Source: Treponema sp. (GTDB taxonomy: Bacteria > Spirochaetota > Spirochaetia > Treponematales > Treponemataceae). From it: DNA of 9,722 nucleotides. Numbering within the stretch: position 1 is the first letter of the stretch; each line of letters starts with the position of its first letter. Both the position numbers and the translations under genes were made by a program. Below, piece by piece: positions 1 to 6,094 of this stretch. The stretch spans positions 1-9,722 of the forward strand of contig JAFLSP010000062.1 of assembly GCA_022510885.1 (NCBI GenBank). The letters run 5' to 3'. The notes beneath the pieces were generated by a model, which was not told where the DNA came from, searched no databases, and saw only the letters and a program-made list of their open reading frames with translations.

Positions 1-1
1 C

Positions 2-64
2 ATCATCGAGCTGGTGAAGACCGGCCTGACCGCCATGCAGCGCGGCAGCGGGGTGCTGCAATAG
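2..64 (+). CDS. ilvN: C-terminal end of acetolactate synthase small (regulatory) subunit, partial
   Basis: Only the last 20 codons and the TAG stop are inside the window, and the gene begins upstream. The tail reads IIELVKTGLTAMQRGSGVLQ. The 'E-L-V-[KR]-T-G-x-x-A-[LM]-x-R-G' pattern is the characteristic ending of the small subunit of acetohydroxyacid synthase. That subunit binds valine and controls the catalytic subunit in the first common step of branched-chain amino acid synthesis. The call rests on this short tail alone, so another protein with a similar ending cannot be excluded. A strong hairpin terminator follows 55 bases after the stop, so this is the last gene of its transcription unit. 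Confidence 0.5.
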   Translation: MIELVKTGLTAMQRGSGVLQ

Positions 65-118
65 GGACGCGGCGCGGCGGGGTGTCGCGTCGCGCAGGAA
101 TTGCCGCATTGATTTTAT

Positions 119-152
119 GCCACCGTTTCGCAGAGACGGTGGCTTTCGTTTT
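119..152 (+). terminator. Rho-independent terminator after the ilvN-like gene
   Basis: The arm GCCACCGTTT (119-128) pairs with AGACGGTGGC (134-143) through ten pairs, one of them G-T, around a five-base loop. A T-rich tail (CTTTCGTTTT, to 152) follows directly. The opposite strand has no T-run after the stem, so the terminator acts on + strand transcription from the gene ending at 64. Confidence 0.8.
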
Positions 153-169
153 GCGCCCTAATTAGGATT

Positions 170-569
170 CTACCCTTTTTTCGTCACGTCCACCCACGCT
201 TTGAAGCCGGAGAACTGCTCCAGCTTCGCAATCGTCATTTTGACGGCGGAGTTGATGTTGTCGGCGGCGGGGAACACAAAGTCGTAGGCGCGGAGGCTCT
301 CGTTAAATTTCGTGGTCTTCGTATACGGCAATGCATCTTGCAAGTTGTTATCGACGCAATTTCTCTGCCAGCTCGATTATTGCCTGGCGCGTGTTCTCGT
401 CAAGGTGGTCGAGCGTGTTCATGAACGAGCGGTATTTTTGGAAGGACTTGAACGCGGCGGTCGCCTGTGTTTCAGCCGTGTTTTGAGGAACGCCCGTAAA
501 AATATGCGAACGAACAAGTCTCGACAATGAGCAGTTTTCAGTGCGCGGTGTGCGCCAAGTAACTGCGCA
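170..569 (-). pseudogene. Decayed or frameshifted minus-strand gene, two overlapping open frames
   Basis: No intact gene lies between 65 and 664, but the minus strand contains two protein-like frames. Frame A is open for 73 codons from just after a TAG (570-572) to a TAA at 348-350. Its second half reads ...TAAFKSFQKYRSFMNTL, then DENTRQAIIELAEKLRR. Frame B overlaps its end by about 27 bases in the +1 frame and is open from 376 to a TAG at 170-172. It includes NNLQDALPYTKTTKFNESL and ends ...KLEQFSGFKAWVDVTKKG. Neither frame has an ATG or a ribosome binding site in a useful place: B has only TTG codons near its beginning, and A has no ATG near its beginning. The composition looks like real soluble helical protein and the codon use matches the neighbours. 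The simplest reading is one gene of about 130 codons that lost its start and took a single-base frameshift around 348-376. Two small gene remnants are also possible. I do not recognise the family. Confidence 0.45.
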
Positions 570-591
570 CTATCCCCCACAACCGCACGGC

Positions 592-620
592 TTGCCTTTT
601 TGCGATAATACGGGTATCAT
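592..620 (+). promoter_or_regulatory. Promoter for the namZ-like gene
   Basis: The -35 box is TTGCCT (592-597), followed by a 17-base spacer and the -10 box TATCAT (615-620). Transcription would start near 627. This leaves an untranslated leader of about 38 bases that contains the AAAGGA ribosome binding site (652-657), which favours the ATG at 665 over the one at 638. The rest of 65-591 holds the terminator and the minus-strand gene remnant. Confidence 0.5.
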
Positions 621-664
621 TAAAATATCCTTAAAGCATGAGCCTTGCGGCAAAGGAATTGATG

Positions 665-1876
665 ATGACGCTCTTCTCCAAAAGAATGCGGATGCCCTTT
701 TGTATGGTGGTGCTTCTTTTTTTCTCAAAGACCATGTTTTGCGCGGAGGCGGACGGCGTTATAGTCGGCGCGGCGCGGATAGAAGAATACCGGGCGCTGC
801 TCAAAGACAAGCGCGTGGTGCTTGCCGCCAACGCCGGCTCGGTGATAGATGGGGAGCAGAAAGTCCACTGCCTGGATTTTCTGCTCGCAAACGGAATCAA
901 TGTGACGAAGGTGTTTGCGCCGGAGCACGGCTTTCGGGGCAACAAGGAGGCGGGGGAGGCGGTTCGCAGCGGCGTTGACCGGGAGACCGGCGTTCAGATA
1001 ATCTCCCTGTACGGAAAGTCATTGAAGCCCTTGCCCGGCCATTTTGAGGACATCGACATTGCCGTCTACGACATTCAGGACGTGGGCACGCGCTTTTTCA
1101 CCTACATAAGCACGCTGCATTACATAATGGAGGCCTGCGCGGAAAACGGAATCCCCCTGGTCATCTTTGACCGGCCGAATCCCAACATCGACTGCGTGGC
1201 AGGCCCGGTGCGGGAAGAAAATGCCCGGTCGTTCGTCGGCATGGACCCCATACCGCTCTGCTACGGCATGACGGCGGCGGAACTGGCGCAAATGATGAAC
1301 GGGCAGGGCTGGCTGAAGGACAAGGTGCAGTGCAGCCTCTCCGTGATTCCCGTAAAGAACTACACGAGAAAAACACGGTATGAGCCGCCCATTCCCCCGT
1401 CTCCCAATCTGTCAACGTACCGGGCGGTTCGTTTTTATCCCTTTATGGGGCTGTTTGAGGCGACGGTCATAAGCGAGGGGCGCGGAACGCTGACACCCTT
1501 TACGGCGGCGGGCTATCCCGACAAATCGTTCGGCCCCTATGTCTTTACGCCAAAGGAAATAAAAGGAATGGCGTCAAACCCGAAGCACAAGGGAATGGAA
1601 TGCTACGGAATTGATTTGAGCGAAATGCCGCTGTATTCGGACACGGACGGCTTCGACGGGCTTTTTACCCTGGCGTATTTCATGCAGATGGCAAAAAAAG
1701 TCGGCTCGGCGCAGGCGATGGTGAACCAAAAGCAGGGGCTGACCCTCCTTTGGGGGAACGACAGGCTGATTGAGCAGATTGACGGCGGCATGAGCGAGGC
1801 GGAAATCCGAAAGACGTGGCTGCCGGACGTGGAGAAATTCCTGCAGGACCGAAAGCCCTATCTCATGTACGAGTGA
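665..1876 (+). CDS. namZ: Secreted DUF1343 / NamZ-family exo-beta-N-acetylmuramidase
   Basis: This is a 403-residue protein of the DUF1343 family (glycoside hydrolase family 171). Its characterised member, NamZ of Bacillus subtilis, releases N-acetylmuramic acid from the non-reducing ends of peptidoglycan fragments. Family motifs appear in order: APEHGFRG (residues 85-92, with the probable active-site Glu in APEHG), DIQDVGTRFFTYISTL (136-151), DRPNP (169-173), PPSPN (244-248) and SEGRGT (270-275). Length is normal for the family. The N-terminus (KRMRMPFCMVVLLFFSKTMFCAEA) has a basic stretch, a hydrophobic core and a plausible signal peptidase I site after FCA, so the enzyme is probably exported. 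I chose the ATG at 665 because AAAGGA (652-657) lies seven bases upstream. ATGs at 638 and 662 are in frame, but the 638 start has no ribosome binding site. The gene appears to be monocistronic. The family call is firm, and the exact substrate is inferred. Confidence 0.88.
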   Translation: MTLFSKRMRMPFCMVVLLFFSKTMFCAEADGVIVGAARIEEYRALLKDKRVVLAANAGSVIDGEQKVHCLDFLLANGINVTKVFAPEHGFRGNKEAGEAVRSGVDRETGVQIISLYGKSLKPLPGHFEDIDIAVYDIQDVGTRFFTYISTLHYIMEACAENGIPLVIFDRPNPNIDCVAGPVREENARSFVGMDPIPLCYGMTAAELAQMMNGQGWLKDKVQCSLSVIPVKNYTRKTRYEPPIPPSPNLSTYRAVRFYPFMGLFEATVISEGRGTLTPFTAAGYPDKSFGPYVFTPKEIKGMASNPKHKGMECYGIDLSEMPLYSDTDGFDGLFTLAYFMQMAKKVGSAQAMVNQKQGLTLLWGNDRLIEQIDGGMSEAEIRKTWLPDVEKFLQDRKPYLMYE

Positions 1877-1883
1877 GGTATGT

Positions 1884-1926
1884 GGCGCGGAGCGGATGTC
1901 GCGCCGCTTCCGCCCGTTAATTTAAT
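1884..1926 (+). terminator. Weak possible terminator after the namZ-like gene
   Basis: A GC-rich imperfect hairpin lies just after the stop codon: GCGGAGCGG (1887-1895) pairs with CCGCTTCCGC (1904-1913) with one bulged base. An alternative stem is GGCGCG (1884-1889) with CGCGCC (1900-1905). The following bases (CCGTTAATTTAATTT) are AT-rich rather than a clean T-run, so termination is uncertain. Confidence 0.3.
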
Positions 1927-1955
1927 TTGCCGTTTGCGAAAAAAAGCAGTATATT
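1927..1955 (+). promoter_or_regulatory. lon promoter, probably giving a leaderless mRNA
   Basis: The -35 box is TTGCCG (1927-1932), followed by a 17-base spacer and the -10 box TATATT (1950-1955). The lon ATG begins at 1962, six bases after the -10 box, where transcription itself would be expected to start. No Shine-Dalgarno sequence precedes the ATG. I see no heat-shock operator (CIRCE-type inverted repeat) here. Confidence 0.55.
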
Positions 1956-1961
1956 GTCTAT

Positions 1962-4559
1962 ATGACAGACGAAAAAGATACTGACGAGCCGCAAATCGAG
2001 ACGACGGAGCGTCAGCCGGAAGATACGCAGGCGGACGAGAAGCCCAAGAAGCGGCGCGGGCGGCCGAGGAAAGAGGCGAAGCCCAAGGAAATCAGGATTG
2101 AGGTGGACGTGAGCGGCGCGGCGGGGCAGATTGTCCCCGTGGAGCAGCTGCTGCCGAACAAACTGCGCCTTATTGCCTTGGGCGGGCGGCCGATGTTCCC
2201 GGGGATTTTCACGCCGGTCATGCTCAACGGCGCGGACGACGTGAAGACCGTGGAGCAGGCATGCAGCGGCGACGGCTTCATCGGCGTGGTGCTGGTCAAG
2301 AATGACGCGGACGAGCCGACTTTTGCCGACCTGCACGACGTGGGCACGGTGGCGAAAATCATCAAAAAAATCAACCTGCCCGACGGCGGCGTGAACATCT
2401 TTGTCAGCACGATAAAACGGTTTCGTATCCGCCGTGCGCTCAGCGCCGCGCATCCTATGGTCGCCGCGGTGCAGTATTTGGACGACGAAGAGGACGACAC
2501 CTTTGAGGTGAAGGCGCTCACGCGCGCGCTCATCAGCGAGATGAAAGAGGTGAGCGAGAACAACCCGCTGTTCAGCGAGGAGATGCGGCTCAACATGGTC
2601 AACATCGACCATCCGGGAAAAATCGCGGACTTTGTGGCGGCGAGCCTTGCCATTGAGAAGGAGGAGCAGCAGAAAATCCTTGCGCAGCCGAACGTGCGCG
2701 TGCGCATGGAGCAGGTGCTCGTCTACATCAAGAAGGAGCAGGAGCTGCTGCGCATTCAGAAAAAGGTGCAGACGGAGCTGAACGAGCGCGTGGAGAAGAA
2801 CCAGCGCGAATATTTCCTGCGCGAGGAGATGAAGGCGATTCAGGAGGAACTGGGGACGGGCGCGGGCGGCATGGCGAGCGACTACCAGAAGTTCAAGGAG
2901 AAAATCGACGCGCTCGGCTTTGAGGGCGAAATCAAAGAGACCGTCTACAACGAGCTGGAGAAGTGCAACATCATGGACCCCAGCTCAAGCGAGTATTTTG
3001 TGACGCGCAATTTCCTGGAGCTGGTCTGCGCGCTGCCCTGGAAGGACGGCAGCGTGGAGGACTACGACCTGGGGCGCGCCTACAAAATCCTGGAGAAGGA
3101 CCACTACGGGCTGGACGACGTGAAGAAGCGCATCATGGAGTACCTCGCGGTGCGCAAGCTCAAGAAGGACAACAAGGGCTCCATTCTGATTCTGGTCGGG
3201 CCGCCGGGCGTGGGCAAGACGAGCGTGGGGCATTCCATTGCCGACGCGATGGGCAAGCCCTTCTACCGCTTCAGCGTGGGCGGCATGCGCGACGAGGCGG
3301 AAATCAAGGGACACCGCCGCACGTACATCGGCGCGATGCCGGGCAAAATCCTCCAGGGGCTGAAAATCACCAAGACGAAAAGCCCCGTCTTTATGATTGA
3401 CGAGGTGGACAAGATGGGCGCGAGCTACTCGGGCGGCGACCCGGCGAGCGCGCTGCTTGAGGTGCTCGACCCCGAGCAGAACGTGAGCTTCCGCGACAAC
3501 TACCTCGACCTGCCCTTCGACGTGAGCGACGTGTTCTTCATCCTCACGGCGAACACGCTCGACTCCATCCCCGAGCCGCTGCTCGACCGCGCGGAAATCA
3601 TCTCGCTGAGCGGCTACATCGACCAGGAGAAGCTGGAGATTGCGCGCAAGTACCTCATCCCCAAGAACCTTGCCAAGAACGGGCTGGCGCGGCAGCAGGT
3701 CAGGTACACCAAGGCGGCGCTCCTGCGCATTGCGGAGGAGTACGCGCGCGAGGCGGGCGTGCGCAACTACGAGAAGTGCGTGGACAAAATCCACCGCAAG
3801 CTGGTCACGCAGCAGCTGACGGGCATTCCCGCCGACGCGAAGAAGCTCTCCGCGGTCACGGCGGACGCGGGCGCGCTCGACGCGCTCAAGTCGCAGACCT
3901 TCACCGTGGACGCGGGCGACCTGGAGACCTACCTCGGCAAGCCGGTCTTTGACGAGAGCGACATCAAGCGCGCGACCGTCCCGGGCACGGCAATCGGGCT
4001 TGCCTGGACGAGCATGGGCGGCGACACGCTGCTCATCGAGAGCATCGCCATTCCGGGCGAGAAGGGCGGCATGCAGCTTACGGGGCGGCTCGGCGACGTG
4101 ATGAAGGAGAGCGCGCAGATTGCCATGAACTGGGTCAAGTCCTACGCGCTCGCGCACGGCATTGTGGGCGGCGACTGGTTCGAGCGCAACGCGGTGCACC
4201 TGCACATTCCCGAGGGCGCGACCCCCAAGGACGGCCCGAGCGCGGGCATCACCATGGCGACCGCGTTCATGTCGCTCCTGACCGGGCGCATCATCCGGCC
4301 GAACGTGGCGATGACCGGCGAGCTTGCGCTGGGCGGTCAGGTCATGCCGATTGGCGGCCTGCGCGAGAAGACGGTCGCCGCGAAGCGCAACGGCATCAGG
4401 ACGATTTTTATCCCCCGGGCGAACGAGCGCGACCTTGAGGACATCCCCGACCACGTGAAGCAGGGCATCACCTTCATCCCCGTCTCCGGCGTGATGGAGG
4501 TGATGACGCAGGTCTTCCAGCCGGCAAAGAAGCAGGGCCGCGCGGACTACGGATTCTGA
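1962..4559 (+). CDS. lon: ATP-dependent Lon protease (LonA type) with AT-hook-like N-terminal extension
   Basis: This 865-residue cytoplasmic LonA protease unfolds and degrades damaged and regulatory proteins. The substrate-binding N-domain starts near residue 68 (LRLIALGGRPMFPG), and a coiled-coil-rich stretch covers about 230-300. The AAA+ module has Walker A GPPGVGKT (413-420), Walker B VFMIDEVDK (476-484), sensor-1 TAN (529-531) and the LLDRAE arginine (543). The protease domain has the catalytic Ser760 in PKDGPSAG and Lys803 in GGLREKTVAAK, so both members of the Ser-Lys dyad are present. Residues 1-60 form an extra charged region: an acidic start, then KRRGRPRK (30-37), which matches the AT-hook consensus for minor-groove DNA binding. 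The ATG at 1962 has no ribosome binding site but sits at the predicted transcription start. A GTG at 2103, preceded by AGGA, is a possible internal start that would give a form without the hook. No terminator follows, and the next promoter starts two bases after the stop. Confidence 0.97.
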   Translation: MTDEKDTDEPQIETTERQPEDTQADEKPKKRRGRPRKEAKPKEIRIEVDVSGAAGQIVPVEQLLPNKLRLIALGGRPMFPGIFTPVMLNGADDVKTVEQACSGDGFIGVVLVKNDADEPTFADLHDVGTVAKIIKKINLPDGGVNIFVSTIKRFRIRRALSAAHPMVAAVQYLDDEEDDTFEVKALTRALISEMKEVSENNPLFSEEMRLNMVNIDHPGKIADFVAASLAIEKEEQQKILAQPNVRVRMEQVLVYIKKEQELLRIQKKVQTELNERVEKNQREYFLREEMKAIQEELGTGAGGMASDYQKFKEKIDALGFEGEIKETVYNELEKCNIMDPSSSEYFVTRNFLELVCALPWKDGSVEDYDLGRAYKILEKDHYGLDDVKKRIMEYLAVRKLKKDNKGSILILVGPPGVGKTSVGHSIADAMGKPFYRFSVGGMRDEAEIKGHRRTYIGAMPGKILQGLKITKTKSPVFMIDEVDKMGASYSGGDPASALLEVLDPEQNVSFRDNYLDLPFDVSDVFFILTANTLDSIPEPLLDRAEIISLSGYIDQEKLEIARKYLIPKNLAKNGLARQQVRYTKAALLRIAEEYAREAGVRNYEKCVDKIHRKLVTQQLTGIPADAKKLSAVTADAGALDALKSQTFTVDAGDLETYLGKPVFDESDIKRATVPGTAIGLAWTSMGGDTLLIESIAIPGEKGGMQLTGRLGDVMKESAQIAMNWVKSYALAHGIVGGDWFERNAVHLHIPEGATPKDGPSAGITMATAFMSLLTGRIIRPNVAMTGELALGGQVMPIGGLREKTVAAKRNGIRTIFIPRANERDLEDIPDHVKQGITFIPVSGVMEVMTQVFQPAKKQGRADYGF

Positions 4560-4560
4560 C

Positions 4561-4588
4561 TTGCGTTTTCCCTAAACTCTGCTATACT
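4561..4588 (+). promoter_or_regulatory. Promoter for the superoxide reductase gene
   Basis: The -35 box is TTGCGT (4561-4566), followed by a 16-base spacer and the -10 box TATACT (4583-4588). Transcription should start near 4595, just at the GAGG ribosome binding site (4596-4599) that serves the ATG at 4608. The leader would be only about 13 bases long. The upstream ATG at 4590 would lie at or before the transcription start, so it is unlikely to be used. Confidence 0.55.
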
Positions 4589-4607
4589 GATGGGTGAGGT
4601 ACGAATT

Positions 4608-4982
4608 ATGGTACAGTTTTTCAAATGCCTGAAATGCGGCAAGATTGTGGAGGTCGTCAACAAGGGCTGCCCCGTGGTGGTCTGCTGTGGCGAGGAGATG
4701 AAAGAGCTCAAGGCGAACACGACCGACGGCGCGACGGAGAAGCACGTGCCCGTCATCGAGCGGAACGGGAACGCCGTCACGGTGAGGGTCGGCTCCGCGC
4801 CGCACCCGATGGAGGCCGACCACTGGATTCAGTGGATTGTCCTTGAGACGGACAGGGGCGTGTACCGCAAGAATCTGAATCCCGGCGACAAGCCCGAGGC
4901 GGCTTTCACGCTGACGGACGAGACGCTGCTCGCCGCCTACGAGTTCTGCAACAAGCACGGCCTGTGGAAAGCCGACGCCTGA
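4608..4982 (+). CDS. dfx: Desulfoferrodoxin (class I, two-iron superoxide reductase)
   Basis: This 124-residue protein reduces superoxide to hydrogen peroxide without releasing oxygen, a typical defence of anaerobes. The N-terminal desulforedoxin domain has all four cysteines for the rubredoxin-like Fe site: Cys7 and Cys10 (CLKC) and the Cys26-Cys27 pair (CCGEEM). The catalytic domain has the complete His4-Cys set: His46 (EKHVPVIE), His66 and His72 (APHPMEADHW), Cys114 and His117 (FCNKHG). The spacing matches classical desulfoferrodoxins almost exactly, so both iron centres should be present. The start at 4608 is supported by GAGG at 4596-4599, eight bases upstream, and by the family N-terminus. 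An ATG at 4590 would add six unconserved residues. The downstream permease gene overlaps it by 19 bases, suggesting co-transcription. The electron donor (often rubredoxin) is not encoded in the window. Confidence 0.93.
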   Translation: MVQFFKCLKCGKIVEVVNKGCPVVVCCGEEMKELKANTTDGATEKHVPVIERNGNAVTVRVGSAPHPMEADHWIQWIVLETDRGVYRKNLNPGDKPEAAFTLTDETLLAAYEFCNKHGLWKADA

Positions 4983-6094
4983 TTGCCTTCGTGAGAAAAC
5001 GGGCGGTGTTCTGCGCCGCCTGCCTGTGCGCGCTCGTCAGCGGCATTTTCGTGCCGCCGAGCCGCGCCTACCTTTCCTACATCGACTGGAACACGCTCTT
5101 CATGCTCTTCGCGCTTATGACGGCGGTGGCGGGCTTGGAGGGCTGCGGCGTGTTCAAGACGCTTGCGTTCCGGCTGTGCGCCGTGGTGCATACGGCGCGC
5201 GCGCTTGCCTGCGTGCTGGTGTTCCTCTGCTTTTTTACGAGTATGCTCATCACGAACGACGTGGCGCTGCTTGCCTTCGTGCCGTTTGCCCTTTTGCTGT
5301 TCGGGATGCAGGAGGCCGTGCCGAGCCGCGTGCGCGCGCTGGTGGTGGTGCTTCAGACGGTGGCGGCGAACACGGGCAGCATGCTCATGCCGACGGGGAA
5401 CCCGCAGAACCTCTTTCTGTACAACAACATGGGCGTTCCGCTCGCGGATTTTGTGCGGGTGCTTTTGCCGTACACGCTTCTGTGCGGACTGCTGCTTGCC
5501 CTCGCGCTGCTGTTTGTTCCCAAGACGCCGCTCGTCGCGTTCGGTTCGTCCCATGCGGAAGCGCGCGGGAGCAGGAAAATCCTGTATGCCGTGCTGTTCG
5601 GGTGCTGTCTGCTCGCGGTGGCGAATGTCATTCCCAAGGGCGCGCTCGCGCTCGGCGTGCTGGCGGCGGTGCTTGTCTTTGACCGCGCGACGCTCCTGCG
5701 CACGGACGGCTTCCTGCTCGCGACCTTCGTCGCGTTCTTCATATTCAGCGGGAACCTCGCGTCCGTTCCTGCGGTCACCGAGTTTTTGCAGTCGTCCGTG
5801 CGGGGGCATGAGCTTGCCGCGGGAGTCGCCGTCAGCCAGGTGATAAGCAACGTGCCGGCGACGCTGCTGCTCTATCCCTTCGTGCAGGACGCGCGCCGTC
5901 TGCTCGTGGGGGTCAACGTGGGCGGCATGGGCACGTTGGTCGCTTCGCTCGCAAGCCTCATCTCGTTTACGCTGTATGTCAAAAGTGAGCGGCACGGCGG
6001 TTTTTATCTCGCGCTGTTCACGCTGGTGAACGTCGTCGGTCTGCTGACCATGCTTGCGTTTTCCGCTATACTTGCCGCATGGATTCCCGCATGA
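4964..6094 (+). CDS. ArsB/SLC13-type (ion transporter superfamily) anion permease, substrate unknown
   Basis: This 376-residue polytopic inner-membrane permease belongs to the SLC13/CitMHS/ArsB group. Conserved family stretches are FTSMLITNDVALLAFVPF (91-108), NTGSMLMPTGNPQNL (136-150), SQVISNVPATLLLYPF (291-306) and GVNVGGMGTLVASLASLIS (316-334). The Asn-Pro-Gln and Ser-Asn-Val-Pro motifs are the two pseudo-symmetric re-entrant loops that form the substrate site. About ten hydrophobic segments are visible. Relatives carry dicarboxylates, citrate, sulfate or arsenite, and the sequence alone does not say which applies here. The start is a GTG at 4964 inside the 3' end of the superoxide reductase gene, with no clear ribosome binding site, so translation is probably coupled. 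A GTG at 4991 would avoid the overlap and is a real alternative. The last codons hold the miaA promoter and start. Confidence 0.88.
   Translation: MESRRLIAFVRKRAVFCAACLCALVSGIFVPPSRAYLSYIDWNTLFMLFALMTAVAGLEGCGVFKTLAFRLCAVVHTARALACVLVFLCFFTSMLITNDVALLAFVPFALLLFGMQEAVPSRVRALVVVLQTVAANTGSMLMPTGNPQNLFLYNNMGVPLADFVRVLLPYTLLCGLLLALALLFVPKTPLVAFGSSHAEARGSRKILYAVLFGCCLLAVANVIPKGALALGVLAAVLVFDRATLLRTDGFLLATFVAFFIFSGNLASVPAVTEFLQSSVRGHELAAGVAVSQVISNVPATLLLYPFVQDARRLLVGVNVGGMGTLVASLASLISFTLYVKSERHGGFYLALFTLVNVVGLLTMLAFSAILAAWIPA
6044..6072 (+). promoter_or_regulatory. miaA promoter inside the permease gene, probably giving a leaderless mRNA
   Basis: The -35 box is CTGACC (6044-6049, four of six consensus bases), followed by a 17-base spacer and the -10 box TATACT (6067-6072). 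The miaA ATG at 6079 starts six bases after the -10 box, the same geometry as at lon. The site lies within the last 17 codons of the permease gene, so miaA could be transcribed both from here and by read-through. Confidence 0.5.

Noticed and set aside
312..530. 72-codon + strand open frame in the gap before namZ
   Set aside because: It has no ribosome binding site, and the opposite strand reads as far more protein-like. It is better explained as the shadow of the minus-strand remnant.
541..978. 145-codon + strand open frame overlapping the namZ start
   Set aside because: Its second half is an out-of-frame reading of the namZ gene ending in an Arg/Gly-rich tail, and it has no convincing start signal.
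2985..4454. 489-codon open frame on the minus strand
   Set aside because: It lies entirely inside the lon gene, is rich in Arg, His, Val and Leu, and is an artefact of strong GC codon bias on the coding strand.
4937..5995. 352-codon minus-strand open frame
   Set aside because: It is antisense to the permease gene and made largely of Arg, His, Glu and Gln repeats typical of reverse-read hydrophobic codons. It resembles no real protein.
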